A stretch of 64,000 nucleotides of DNA from Alg239-R122 sp041746135 (GTDB lineage Bacteria; Pseudomonadota; Alphaproteobacteria; Sphingomonadales; Sphingomonadaceae), in NCBI GenBank assembly GCA_041746135.1, contig JBGTHQ010000015.1, positions 23,377 through 87,376 on the forward strand, written 5' to 3'. Positions 15,823 through 26,835 of the stretch are shown piece after piece. The notes under the pieces are model-generated. The model was not told where the DNA came from. It saw only the letters and a list, made by a program, of their open reading frames with translations, and searched no databases. How positions within the stretch are numbered: position 1 is the first letter of the stretch; each line of letters starts with the position of its first letter. A program made the position numbers and the translations under genes.

Positions 15823-18205
15823 CTTCGCGTTTGACGCATTCTGGAGACAGACGGGGCATTTCGGCGTGTAGCTGCGGAAAGGCGAACAGCTTGGCGGCGT
15901 CTTCTGCCAGCATAGGACGCCCGTAAAAATACCCCTGAATTTTTGTGCAGCCGAGCGATTTGATCATATCGACTTCTTCTTGTGTCTCCGCGCCTTCCGC
16001 CGTGGTTTGCATGCCAAGGCTGTCGGCCATGGCGACTACTGCGCGAATGATGGCGAGGCTTTCTGCTACATTCTTGGCCGCGCCCTGAACAAAGCTGCGG
16101 TCGACCTTGATCGTGCTGAAACGCGTTTTGCGCAAATATCCCAGCGAACTATAACCGGTTCCGAAATCGTCTAGTGACAGACCGATGCCCAGCGCCAATA
16201 TCTCTTCGAGAGTATCGACCGCGCCCGTGCCTTCATGCAGGAAAATGCTTTCAGTTACCTCGATCTCAAGCCGCTGAGGCGCCAAGCCACTATCCTGCAA
16301 TGCCGATACGACCGAAGTTATGAAAGAAGGATTGGTGAGCTGGTCTGCAGAAACGTTCACCGCAACTTTCACACTGCCGGGCCATTTCATGGCCTCCTGA
16401 CAGGCTTGTTGCAGCACCCATTCGCCGATTTGGTAAATCAGCCGCGCCTCTTCAGCGATGGGAATGAATTTGGCCGGCGATACATGCCCGAAATGCGGGT
16501 TATGCCAACGCAGCAATGCTTCGAAACCCACCACACCATCCGTACCCGCACTGACGACAGGCTGATAATTCAGGCTGAATTCTTTGTTGTCCAGCGCATC
16601 GCGCAACGCGATTTCCATAACGCGGCGTTCTTCGGCATAGACGTGCAGTCTCGGTTCGTAAGCCTTTGCTTGTCCGCCACCGCCGTCTTTCGAGCGGTAT
16701 AGCGCCAGATCGGAATTGCGCATCAGCATTTCCACTGTCTGTCCGTCGCGCGGGCCAGTCGCGGTACCAATGCTGGCCCCGATGTAGAGTTTGTGCTGAT
16801 CGACCAGATAGGGCCGCGATAGGCTTTCGATTATCTTGTTGGCGAGTCGTTCGACATAGCTTCGGTCCGAAGCGTCCCGAACCACGACCGCGAATTCGTC
16901 ACCGCCCAGTCGCCCGCACAGTTCGTTATCGCTCATCAGCGATGTCAGACGCTGCGACACATGCGCCAACAGGCGGTCACCGACAAGATGGCCCAGCGTA
17001 TCGTTCACTGATTTAAAACGGTCGAGATCGATCATCATGAAACCGCACCGGCCACGCCATTGCTGCGCATTTTCCAAAGATTTCGCTAAGGCTTCGTTGA
17101 CCTGAAGGCGGTTGGGAAGTCCCGTAAGCGTATCGAAACGTGCCATATGCGCGATTTTTTCGGACGATTCGCGTTTTTCTGTCACGTCCGACGCCACGCC
17201 GCGAAAACCCAGAAATGCCCCGTTTTCGTCCAGCTTGGGCGATGCAGACAATTCCCACCAGCGCCCCGTGCCGTTGATGGAAACGCGCACGATCATGTTG
17301 CTGAAACTTTCGCGACGCTTTAGTTTTTCTGCCAGATCGTGCAGGCTGGAAGGCAAGTTTCCGGTTTCCCACGCGTCTCCCGCAAACAGCTCCACCAGCG
17401 CCCGGCCTTCGATATCTTCGGGTTCACGCCCTAACGCCGCGGCCAGTCGCGAACTTGCGTGAACGACACGGCGGGAACTGTTGAGCTGCCACAACCAGTC
17501 CGCACTGCTTTCTTCGAATTCGCGCAGCAAAAGGCTCACCACTTCACCCTGCTCGTCGGAACCTTCTTCGGAAAAGCGGAATTGCAAATAACTTTTGGCA
17601 TTGGCGACGCAGGCCGCGCCGATCGTGATGCCATAGGTCGCAATTGCCCCCGCCATGAGAAGTTGGCCGGCCAGAACGAATTTCGCTATTCCGGCCAGAC
17701 AGATGACTGATATGAAAATGACTGTTGCCAGCGGCATGGCATACAATAAAAGCGCCGAGCCCGCCATAAGCAAGCCCATCGCCGTCCACACCGTCAAGAA
17801 GCTCCAACTGGGTTCCGTACCGACAAACAACAACACCGGAGCCGACCAGATCAAACCTTGGGCGATGCCGCTCAACGCCGTTTTTTTCATTCTTTCTCGG
17901 GATTTGGCAAACCGGCCGTTCAGGTCGATGACCTCGAAATCGCGCAGAATATAATAGAGCGAACCCAAAAGGACGACTCCCCAGCCAGCCAAATAGTATA
18001 AGTTGTTCTGCCCCCATGCAGCCGCAATAATAAATGCTGCTGAAATAATGTTCAGCAGCAATCGGTTTCGCAGATGTTCGGCGATGCCGTTTTGCTGCAT
18101 CACACGCACTTTGTCCCAGTCTCCCTCATCAGTGTCACGAAGGCCAAGGACCGCCATGGCAGGAAGCTGTTTGGGTAAAACGCTAAAAGAAGATAATTTG
18201 CTCAC
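15815..18205 (-). CDS. Membrane-anchored PAS-GGDEF-EAL c-di-GMP enzyme
   Basis: A 796-residue protein. Roughly five or six membrane segments lie in residues 48-205. A PAS domain (about 225-345) follows, then a GGDEF domain with an intact GGDEF (434-438), and an EAL domain with EALLRW (562-567), NVSADQL, EVTESIFL, DDFGTGYSSL, KVDRSFV and AEGAET. Both cyclase and phosphodiesterase sites look complete. No RxxD inhibitory site precedes GGDEF. The membrane region resembles an MHYT- or MASE-like sensor but I cannot assign it. The start is GTG with a poor ribosome binding site; an ATG 48 bases downstream (MAVLGLRD) is the alternative. The 18206-18398 gap upstream shows no gene. Confidence 0.9.
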   Translation of the reverse strand: MSKLSSFSVLPKQLPAMAVLGLRDTDEGDWDKVRVMQQNGIAEHLRNRLLLNIISAAFIIAAAWGQNNLYYLAGWGVVLLGSLYYILRDFEVIDLNGRFAKSRERMKKTALSGIAQGLIWSAPVLLFVGTEPSWSFLTVWTAMGLLMAGSALLLYAMPLATVIFISVICLAGIAKFVLAGQLLMAGAIATYGITIGAACVANAKSYLQFRFSEEGSDEQGEVVSLLLREFEESSADWLWQLNSSRRVVHASSRLAAALGREPEDIEGRALVELFAGDAWETGNLPSSLHDLAEKLKRRESFSNMIVRVSINGTGRWWELSASPKLDENGAFLGFRGVASDVTEKRESSEKIAHMARFDTLTGLPNRLQVNEALAKSLENAQQWRGRCGFMMIDLDRFKSVNDTLGHLVGDRLLAHVSQRLTSLMSDNELCGRLGGDEFAVVVRDASDRSYVERLANKIIESLSRPYLVDQHKLYIGASIGTATGPRDGQTVEMLMRNSDLALYRSKDGGGGQAKAYEPRLHVYAEERRVMEIALRDALDNKEFSLNYQPVVSAGTDGVVGFEALLRWHNPHFGHVSPAKFIPIAEEARLIYQIGEWVLQQACQEAMKWPGSVKVAVNVSADQLTNPSFITSVVSALQDSGLAPQRLEIEVTESIFLHEGTGAVDTLEEILALGIGLSLDDFGTGYSSLGYLRKTRFSTIKVDRSFVQGAAKNVAESLAIIRAVVAMADSLGMQTTAEGAETQEEVDMIKSLGCTKIQGYFYGRPMLAEDAAKLFAFPQLHAEMPRLSPECVKREAS

Positions 18206-18398
18206 ACCCGGACGTATAGGCGCAAAATGTTATCATATCGTAAGCGGGCTCATTTTTATGAGGGGCGGGCAAAATAAAAACGCCCTTCGCTTCCAAATGG
18301 CAACATTTTGATAACTATAGATTTCCTGCATCCATGTTCCCGCAAAATCGATAGCGCTATCCGTTTTTGATAGTTTCCAAAGTGCTCCGATAATCAAT

Positions 18399-20222
<1,824 letters not shown>

Positions 20223-20342
20223 GTGATTTTCTATTCCCTAATTTATCATATCTGACGCGCGCACGACATAGCCGCACACCGTTTTTATTTCATATCATAG
20301 GCTTACAGCGCCAAAACTACGTCGATGCAAGCTAGATTTTCC

Positions 20343-21704
20343 CTATGCGTCCGCCTTTTTCCTTGCCAGCATGACATCGCGGAACCGTTTGGCCCAGCCC
20401 GGTTTTTCCCGCTGATCGGGGCGGACCAATATCAGTGCATCGTCGGCGACATCTTTCGTGACTGTGCTGCCGGCCGCGACGATCGCGCCTTTGCCGATTG
20501 TGACCGGCGCAACCAGTGCACTGTTTGATCCGATAAAAGCGCCTTCGCCGATCGTCGTTTGGTGTTTGAAATACCCGTCATAATTACAAGTGATCGTACC
20601 AGCGCCGATATTGGCACCCGCGCCAACGATAGTGTCGCCGAGATAAGTCAGATGACTGGCTTTCGCCCCCTTGCCCAATGTCGTTTTCTTCATTTCGACG
20701 AAATTGCCGACTTTGGAGTTTTTCTCCATTATTGCGCCGGGCCTGAGCCGCGCGAACGGCCCGACTTCGCAATGCGGGCCGACATGGCACCCTTCCAGAT
20801 GCGAATGGGCCCGAATGGTTGCGCCGCTCTCTATTATGACACCCGGTCCGAAAACCACATAGGGTTCGATCGTGACTTCGGGCGCGATTTGGGTATCCCA
20901 GGAAAAAAATACGCTGCAGGGATCACGCAAAGTGACGCCTTCACGCATGCAATCGGCCCGTTTTTCCGATTGCCACAGCATTTCTGCGGCGGCAAGATCG
21001 GCGCGATCGTTGACGCCCGCCACTTCACTTTCGGGGGCTTCCACCACGGCCGAATGGCGGCCTTGTTCGCCTGCGACCGTGACGACGTCGGGCAGGTAAT
21101 ATTCGCCCTGTGCATTGTCGTTACCGATCGCCTCCAGCAATGCGAAAACTTCCCCGCCCCGCGCCAATATGGGCCCTGCATTGCACAAACCGCATGCGCG
21201 TTCCGCCGCGCTGGCATCCTTATATTCGACCATTTTTTCGATCCGGCCGCTGTCATCGACCAGAACCCGGCCGTATGCCTTGGGATCTTTCGGACGAAAG
21301 CCCAGCACGACCGCGGCGGGCGAATCATCGTCATGCAGCCGTTGCTGCATTTTCGCGACGGTGCTCCATTTCAACAGCGGCACGTCACCGAAACAGATGA
21401 GCACGTCGCCAGTAAAACCGGACAGGGCGAATTTGGCCTGCAGCGCGGCATGCGCCGTACCGAGCTGTTCGGACTGCCGGGCGAAATCGCACGTCTCGCC
21501 CGCCATGGCGGTTTCGACGCTTTCGGCGCGCGCGCCGGTGACGATCACCGTGCGTTGCAGATCGAGATTGCGAAATTCGCTGACCAGGTGACGCAGCATC
21601 GCGCGTCCTGCAATCGGATGCAGTACCTTGTGCACCTCCGATTTCATCCGCGTCCCCTGCCCGGCCGCCAATATGATCGCAGCCAATGGCCGTCTGTCCG
21701 TCAT
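20343..21704 (-). CDS. glmU: Bifunctional UDP-N-acetylglucosamine pyrophosphorylase / glucosamine-1-phosphate acetyltransferase
   Basis: Performs the last two steps to UDP-GlcNAc. The 453-residue product has an N-terminal nucleotidyltransferase domain (IILAAGQGTRMKS, SEQLGTAHA, CFGDVPLL, VEYKDAS) and a left-handed beta-helix acetyltransferase domain (VFGPGVIIESGA, FVEMKKTTLGKGAKASHLTYLGD, GAGTITCNYDG). It is followed by glmS, so GlcN-6-P formation and UDP-GlcNAc formation are probably coexpressed. It is divergent from gph across about 80 bases. Confidence 0.97.
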   Translation of the reverse strand: MTDRRPLAAIILAAGQGTRMKSEVHKVLHPIAGRAMLRHLVSEFRNLDLQRTVIVTGARAESVETAMAGETCDFARQSEQLGTAHAALQAKFALSGFTGDVLICFGDVPLLKWSTVAKMQQRLHDDDSPAAVVLGFRPKDPKAYGRVLVDDSGRIEKMVEYKDASAAERACGLCNAGPILARGGEVFALLEAIGNDNAQGEYYLPDVVTVAGEQGRHSAVVEAPESEVAGVNDRADLAAAEMLWQSEKRADCMREGVTLRDPCSVFFSWDTQIAPEVTIEPYVVFGPGVIIESGATIRAHSHLEGCHVGPHCEVGPFARLRPGAIMEKNSKVGNFVEMKKTTLGKGAKASHLTYLGDTIVGAGANIGAGTITCNYDGYFKHQTTIGEGAFIGSNSALVAPVTIGKGAIVAAGSTVTKDVADDALILVRPDQREKPGWAKRFRDVMLARKKADA

Positions 21705-21782
21705 TCTATCATTCTCTCCGGAAAATCCTGCTTGCGAATCTCCATGGCATGAAGGGCTTGCTTATTCCAGCCCGTTCGGGCC

Positions 21783-22481
21783 ATGGAATGCGTCATGGCA
21801 AAATTCCCCTATGATATTGTCGGTTTCGATCTGGACGGCACGCTCCTCGACACCAGCCCGGAACTCACCGCTTCGGTCAATTACACGCTGGCAAAAGCGG
21901 GAAAGCCGCCGCTTACGCTCGAACAGGTCAAACCGATGGTCGGGCTGGGGGCGAAGCACATGCTGGAAATGGGGCTGAAGGCAAGCCAGCCCGCGGATGA
22001 GGAGCTGGACGCCGCGACATCCAAAAAATACCTGCGCATATTGCTGTCGCATTATGGCGACCACCTGGGTACAGGATCACCGCCCTATCCGGGATTGCTT
22101 GATGCGATGGAAAAACTGGATGCGATCGGCGTTAAAATGGCCGTCGTCACCAACAAGTTCGAAAATTTCGCGGTCAGGTTGGTAACGGAAATCGGATTGC
22201 TGGACCGCTTTGTGTGCGTGATTGGCGGCGACACGATGGGCAAGGGGTTTTCCAAGCCGCACCGCGCCCCGATCGACGAGATGATCAAACGCTCCGGCGG
22301 CGGCCGGGCGGTATTCATCGGCGACAGTATTTACGATATCATGGCTGCGCATAATGCCGGAATTCCGGCCGTGGCCGCCGGTTTCGGTTTTCTGCACCAA
22401 CCGGTCGAAACTTTGGGCGCGGATGCGATTATCGGCCATTATGACGAGCTGATTCCGGCTTTGCACAAGCTGGACACCTAG
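21783..22481 (+). CDS. gph: HAD-family phosphoglycolate phosphatase
   Basis: A 232-residue HAD hydrolase expected to dephosphorylate 2-phosphoglycolate. Motif I is GFDLDGTLLDTSP, motif II sits in MAVVTNKFE, and motifs III/IV are in SKPHRAPIDEM and AVFIGDSIYDIMAAHNAG. The four-helix cap resembles Gph more than other HAD groups, but substrate choice in this family is not certain. Two in-frame ATG codons (21783 and 21795) are possible starts. Its end overlaps the convergent nucleotidyltransferase gene by 4 bases. Confidence 0.88.
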   Translation: MECVMAKFPYDIVGFDLDGTLLDTSPELTASVNYTLAKAGKPPLTLEQVKPMVGLGAKHMLEMGLKASQPADEELDAATSKKYLRILLSHYGDHLGTGSPPYPGLLDAMEKLDAIGVKMAVVTNKFENFAVRLVTEIGLLDRFVCVIGGDTMGKGFSKPHRAPIDEMIKRSGGGRAVFIGDSIYDIMAAHNAGIPAVAAGFGFLHQPVETLGADAIIGHYDELIPALHKLDT

Positions 22482-23491
22482 TCCTTACGCCATTTGATCC
22501 AGAGGTGCCGGGCCAGCATCGACGGCGACATGCGCAAAATGTGTGAGCGCATATAAAATCCCAGCCGCAGCAGCTTGCGCGTTTCCTGGCCCCATCCGTT
22601 GCGGGCCAGCAGAAGACGTATATATAGCCGATCCGTGCTGCGCGCGCGTCCTGCCAGCATCGTATCGACCGGCGTATGATAAATGTGTCGTGCCAGCCGC
22701 AAGGTCCGCTCGAGCGGCATATGCAAACCATGCATCCGTGCGCGCGCCGCCAGCGCTGACCAGAAACCGGACCGCTCGGCAAATTCGCGCAGCAGCCGGT
22801 CGATATCCCACAAGTTGCGCAGCCCCCCGGCCAGATCGCCATCGGCCATGAAATGGGCGACCGCGTGGCAGATCATGTCGACAGGCTGGAAAACATATAA
22901 CCCGCTTTCAAGCCGCACGGCATCCGCCAGCATCGCGTGGGCATCGGGCGTCGGCCGCGCGGTCAGCGGCAATATCGTATGGTGTACGTCGATCATCCGG
23001 TCGCGTGTCCGGTGGATAAGCGGCGGCAATTCGTGCATCCAGCGGCGATAATAGGCGTCGTCATAAGGGTCGGGCTTGACCCATTCCCAGCCCGCACCCA
23101 GCAAGGCACTTTCGGCATCGTCGAGCCGGTCCTTTGCAACCATAATATCCAGATCGCCTATGCTGCGCCCGAGCGAGGCGGAAAGACCGGCGGCCAGATA
23201 GGCGGTCCCTTTCATCAGCACCGTGCGTATATCAAGCGGGGCGAGTGTGCGCGCCGCCTCGGACGCTTCCCAGTGCGCCAGCAGGTGGCCGTGATCGGCA
23301 TGAACCCGCGCTTCGCCGAGTATGGCGCGCACAGTATCGGGTACCGTCTTTCCCTCCAGGCGGCAGGCCAAAGTACCGATTAACGATTCGGCGCGCGCGG
23401 CGGTGATCAGGGCCGTCCACCGGGAGGCGGCCAGATTCTCGGTCGTAGCGGGATCGCGCAGTGCGGTGACGAGGAGCCGGGCCGCCTTCAC
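22478..23491 (-). CDS. Nucleotidyltransferase family protein (NTP_transf_5-like)
   Basis: A 337-residue protein of the uncharacterised nucleotidyltransferase group that also occurs in some lasso-peptide clusters. The core is VLMKGTAYLAAGL followed by GRSIGDLDIMV, where the two Asp residues of DLD should bind metal; later blocks are IDVHHTILPL, DMICHAVAHF and NLWDIDRLL. It is the last gene of a four-gene operon. I favour the GTG at 23491 because it overlaps the kinase stop (GTGA); a GTG at 23509 would add six residues. The substrate is unknown. Confidence 0.82.
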   Translation of the reverse strand: MKAARLLVTALRDPATTENLAASRWTALITAARAESLIGTLACRLEGKTVPDTVRAILGEARVHADHGHLLAHWEASEAARTLAPLDIRTVLMKGTAYLAAGLSASLGRSIGDLDIMVAKDRLDDAESALLGAGWEWVKPDPYDDAYYRRWMHELPPLIHRTRDRMIDVHHTILPLTARPTPDAHAMLADAVRLESGLYVFQPVDMICHAVAHFMADGDLAGGLRNLWDIDRLLREFAERSGFWSALAARARMHGLHMPLERTLRLARHIYHTPVDTMLAGRARSTDRLYIRLLLARNGWGQETRKLLRLGFYMRSHILRMSPSMLARHLWIKWRKD

Positions 23492-24354
23492 CGCGCCATT
23501 TCCGACCACAGTTCGTCCACCAGGCTGATGGCCTCTTCGCCATTACGGTAATCGATCGCCCGGGCCGGCACGTCTTCCACGAACCGCGTCAGCGCAGCGA
23601 ACCCCGTCTCTCCCATCGCCACGTAATTGGTGCTGGCCTGGGTCAGGCGGACGAATATTTCCGCCTTGCCGAGGGGCCGTATCGCGCTTTCGAAACCGAA
23701 ACGCGGAAATAGCAGCAGCGCAGGCCGCGCCGGTTTTTGCATGTCTTCAATTGCTACAATATTCGGGGACATATGCCGTATATCGCCTTTCGGGGTATTC
23801 AGCATGCGCGGGCCGAAACGGCTTTCATCGACTTCGGCTTCCATCGCAGCGATGGCCCCGTCCTTGAGGCTGACCGGCCGCGGAAACGGATGCACCGACC
23901 CGTCGGCGAGGTCGAGAAGCGCGAACTCGTCCCCCATAAAGCGCCAGCCGCGCTCGCCCAGCATGGCGGACAAGGTCGATTTGCCCGATCCGGACATTCC
24001 GGTCATGATAAGCGCACGGCCGTCTTTTTCCACGCTGCTGGCATGCAGCAGCAAATGCCTGCGCCAGCCGAGCGCCATTTGCAGGTTCATCGCCATTTCC
24101 GCCGCGAGCAACCCATGATTCAGCGACACCGGCGCGGCATCGGGCAGCATGAAATCCGCCTTGATCGCCATCGAAGGCCGGATATAGCGTCGCCAGGGCC
24201 GGACAGCCTCCAGAAAGATCGTATAATCGGGTATGGTGGAGGGCGGGGCGGGATAGGCGCGATACATGCGGCGCAGTTTCTCCACCGGACCCGGCCAGTC
24301 GCAGCCGATACGGAAGGTCGCCGGACCGACACGGATCAAGCAGCTATGCCGCAT
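23488..24354 (-). CDS. HprK-related kinase A
   Basis: A 288-residue protein related to HPr serine kinase. It has LLLHASSVEKDGRAL, matching the catalytic-His region of HprK, the P-loop TGMSGSGKST (118-127) and WRFMGDEFALLDL with acidic residues in the metal site position. It lacks the N-terminal domain of true HprK. As I recall, the family is named HprK-related kinase A, of the HPr-rel-A system; the natural substrate is unknown. The gene overlaps the PqqD-like gene by 11 bases and the nucleotidyltransferase gene, so all are cotranslated. In paeninodin lasso-peptide clusters, related kinases phosphorylate a Ser of the precursor. Confidence 0.85.
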   Translation of the reverse strand: MRHSCLIRVGPATFRIGCDWPGPVEKLRRMYRAYPAPPSTIPDYTIFLEAVRPWRRYIRPSMAIKADFMLPDAAPVSLNHGLLAAEMAMNLQMALGWRRHLLLHASSVEKDGRALIMTGMSGSGKSTLSAMLGERGWRFMGDEFALLDLADGSVHPFPRPVSLKDGAIAAMEAEVDESRFGPRMLNTPKGDIRHMSPNIVAIEDMQKPARPALLLFPRFGFESAIRPLGKAEIFVRLTQASTNYVAMGETGFAALTRFVEDVPARAIDYRNGEEAISLVDELWSEMAR

Positions 24355-24661
24355 AGCCCGCCCTTTTTTCGAGTATCAGACCCAGCGTGATCAATTCGTC
24401 TACCCGCGCACCGATTATGTCGGCGATAGTCTCGTTTTCCTGTCCGGCCAGTTCATAATCGCGGGATAAAATAGCGCAGATGCTATCGATGTCCAATTGT
24501 CGGCCCGCAAGAATGTTCAAGATAGCCGGCGCGGGATCGGCCAGCATGTGGGTGGTGCCCGTCAACCGGTGGAACACCAGCATCATATCCCCCAGATCGT
24601 GAAACCTGAGAAGCGCCGCATCTTGCGCGATATAAGATATATCTTTTTCCACCCGTATCAA
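24344..24661 (-). CDS. PqqD-like peptide-binding protein of the HPr-rel-A system
   Basis: A 105-residue PqqD-fold protein. The sequence DLGDMMLVFHRLTGTTHML is the typical beta-rich half and LADPAPAILNIL the helix; the tail ALISRDY-like region and ELITLGLIL follow the fold. PqqD-like domains present precursor peptides to modifying enzymes, so the protein probably delivers a substrate to the kinase or nucleotidyltransferase next to it. The start is uncertain: TTG at 24661 or GTG at 24652, neither with a clear ribosome binding site. The stop overlaps the kinase gene. Confidence 0.8.
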   Translation of the reverse strand: MIRVEKDISYIAQDAALLRFHDLGDMMLVFHRLTGTTHMLADPAPAILNILAGRQLDIDSICAILSRDYELAGQENETIADIIGARVDELITLGLILEKRAGYAA

Positions 24662-24723
24662 ATTTACGTTCTACGTATACCACACCACAGCGATATCGTT
24701 GCGATCCGGTGCAATTAGAATGT

Positions 24724-25131
24724 TTAGCGCGGCATTTGCAAGGATGCGTAGCAAGTAAATCCGCTTTGTCCTGCCTGTAGTCGGCGAATATAATTTACAT
24801 AAGCTTGCGACTGGTCGTAGCTGGTGCCGGGCAAGTTGCGGCCGTTCAGGGCTTTCTTGACATCTTCGCCGGTAAAATTGCGGGCCGCTGGCGGAAAGGC
24901 GCCCGGCGTGTCGGGCGCAACGGCTTTTCCGTTGGGCGCAATGAACATTCCCGCGCGCGTGTTGTCGGGAACGGGTATATCGCAATTCAGCACCGACCCG
25001 GCGGTTTGGGCCAGCGCGGGACGGATGCTGACCACAGCGGAAGCCGCGACCGTACCGATCACGAGTGCGCGCCGATGCGGGTCGACAGCTTTGGGTCCAC
25101 CAGCATTTTCTATATTATTTTCGTCGTTCAT
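24724..25131 (-). CDS. Small Tat-signal secreted protein, candidate substrate of the downstream modifying genes
   Basis: A 135-residue protein with an RR motif (residues 20-21, DPHRRALVIG), a hydrophobic stretch and a likely cleavage after PALA (about residue 41), the plan of a Tat signal. The mature part of about 94 residues has two Cys (C50 in LNCDIPV and C127 in FTCYASL) and many Ser, Thr and Asn residues, with segments AGMFIAPNGK, NFTGEDVKKALNG and SYDQSQAYVNYIRRLQ. I know no family for it. It is the first gene of the operon, 62 bases before the PqqD-like gene. The ATG at 25143 is an alternative start. That it is the modified substrate is inference from position. Confidence 0.72.
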   Translation of the reverse strand: MNDENNIENAGGPKAVDPHRRALVIGTVAASAVVSIRPALAQTAGSVLNCDIPVPDNTRAGMFIAPNGKAVAPDTPGAFPPAARNFTGEDVKKALNGRNLPGTSYDQSQAYVNYIRRLQAGQSGFTCYASLQMPR

Positions 25132-25335
25132 CTTGATGCCCATAATTGTGACAAAACAATGTTGCAAAATCGCGTTAACATATAGTTTCGCATATAATCA
25201 GACAAAGTCACGCTTTATAGGGCGCGCGTAACAATGCGGGACATATCGCCATAAAAATCCGGCCACAAACCCGCATCACATTGGCCAGTGTAATACACAC
25301 TCGCAAAAACGCACGGTGCCATTTATAAAGCCGCG

Positions 25336-26589
25336 ATGAGCGAACTCATTTCTCCCTTGCAAAAATCGGGTCGCATTGTTCTGGCAGCCTGTATCGTGTT
25401 GGCAGGTGCCATTACCGAATTCTATGTGACCGATGCCGTGAATCGCGCGGTTATCAGCATCGCCGCGGGACTTTTCACGATTATATTGCTGCTCGATATC
25501 CGTTCCGAACGTCGCAGCAACCCCAATGCCGCTGCGCCCATTTTGGCGGATGAAACGTCCGACATTACTGCCCATTCCGGTTTCCAGCGTCTGATCGACA
25601 CTTATTTGGATCCCGTGCTCGTCATCGAAGGACATGCTGTTCGCCATGCCAACATATCGTCATGCAAACTGCTCGGTCAGCATATCGTCGGCGAGGATGT
25701 CAGGCTGGTCATACGCCACCCGACGGTGGCGGACATGTTCAGCCAGTCTTTAACGACCGAAACCTCAGGGCCGATGATGCTCAGGGGTATTGGCAGTCGC
25801 GATCAGCGTTGGGAAATGCGGGTAAAAAATCTGGGCAGTGACAAAAAGCTTCTTTTCCTGTGGGACCAGTCGGGTTCGCACGCTGTCGAGCGGATGCGAA
25901 CCGATTTCGTCGCCAATGCCAGCCACGAGCTGCGCACGCCGCTCGCCTCTATTAAAGGATTTATCGAGACGCTGAAGGAAGACGATGCAGGGAGCGATCC
26001 CAAATTGCGCGACCGGTTCCTGGATGTGATGATGGGCGAATCCGAACGCATGCAGAAACTCATCGACGATCTGATTTCGCTGTCACGCATCGAAAGCGAG
26101 CGGTTCAAGATCCCCGACACGCCGGTCGACCTGCCCCAATTGATCCGCGACGTGCAGTCCGTGCTGGTCAAAAGCCATCCCGCCCGCGGTGCCGACATCG
26201 TGCTCGAGATTGAAGAACGGCTCGAGCCCACGGTCGGGGATCGTGCCCAGTTGTCGCAGCTTTTGCACAATCTGATCGGCAACAGTATGAAATACGGCAA
26301 TAACGACACGCCCATTACCATAACGCTTTCGCGCAGCCGCAATGGCGCCATGCACAGGCTGGTGATCGCCGATCACGGGGAAGGCATAGCGCCGCAGCAC
26401 CTGCCGCGTCTCACCGAGCGGTTCTATCGTGTCGACTCGGGACGCAGCCGGTCGATGGGGGGTACCGGACTAGGGCTTTCCATAGTTAAACATATTGTCG
26501 AAAGGCACCGGGGACGTTTCGATCTTGCCAGCGAGCAATATAAAGGCACGACGATTACCATATCGCTACCTGTTGCCAGAGATAATTGA
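25336..26589 (+). CDS. phoR: Phosphate regulon sensor histidine kinase PhoR
   Basis: A 417-residue membrane kinase that controls PhoB. Two hydrophobic segments (about residues 10-28 and 37-54) with almost no periplasmic loop anchor it, as usual for PhoR, which senses through PstSCAB/PhoU. A PAS-like part (about 78-180) precedes the HisKA domain with H197 in FVANASHELRTPLASIKGF, and the ATPase domain has the N box NLIGNSMKYG and the G boxes DHGEGI and GGTGLGLSIVKHI. It precedes pstS, with the rest of the Pho operon following. It is divergent from the Tat-protein operon (25132-25335 intergenic). Confidence 0.95.
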   Translation: MSELISPLQKSGRIVLAACIVLAGAITEFYVTDAVNRAVISIAAGLFTIILLLDIRSERRSNPNAAAPILADETSDITAHSGFQRLIDTYLDPVLVIEGHAVRHANISSCKLLGQHIVGEDVRLVIRHPTVADMFSQSLTTETSGPMMLRGIGSRDQRWEMRVKNLGSDKKLLFLWDQSGSHAVERMRTDFVANASHELRTPLASIKGFIETLKEDDAGSDPKLRDRFLDVMMGESERMQKLIDDLISLSRIESERFKIPDTPVDLPQLIRDVQSVLVKSHPARGADIVLEIEERLEPTVGDRAQLSQLLHNLIGNSMKYGNNDTPITITLSRSRNGAMHRLVIADHGEGIAPQHLPRLTERFYRVDSGRSRSMGGTGLGLSIVKHIVERHRGRFDLASEQYKGTTITISLPVARDN

Positions 26590-26676
26590 GTGCATGGCTG
26601 CTCAGAAAAGAACTACTGTAAATCATGGGGATGCGTATAAAACGTACTCCCCTTAATGTACCGTTTGCCCACAGCT

Positions 26677-26705
26677 TTGTCATGAAATCGTAATACTATT
26701 GTCAT
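26677..26705 (+). promoter_or_regulatory. Pho box upstream of pstS
   Basis: Three 7-mers at an 11-bp period: TTGTCAT (26677-26683), TCGTAAT (26688-26694, 5 of 7 matching) and TTGTCAT (26699-26705), each separated by 4 bases. This is the tandem layout bound by PhoB dimers (consensus CTGTCAT with AT-rich 4-bp linkers). It lies about 130 bp before the pstS start, so the promoter is probably induced on phosphate starvation. Confidence 0.8.
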
Positions 26706-26835
26706 GCGAGGGACATGCCGCCTCTCTATTGCGCCGAGGGCAAGGGACATGCGGCGCAAATATGCGTGCCGACACTCTAATAACGAACAGACTCACTTAA
26801 ACAAACAGACGCATCCAATCTTAAGGAATATTTCG

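Noticed and set aside
20559..21752. A 397-codon plus-strand open frame over glmU
   Set aside because: Antisense to glmU; no domain.
25288..25298. GTGTAATACAC palindrome upstream of phoR as an operator
   Set aside because: Eleven bases with an odd centre can occur by chance; there is no second copy or known regulator matching it.
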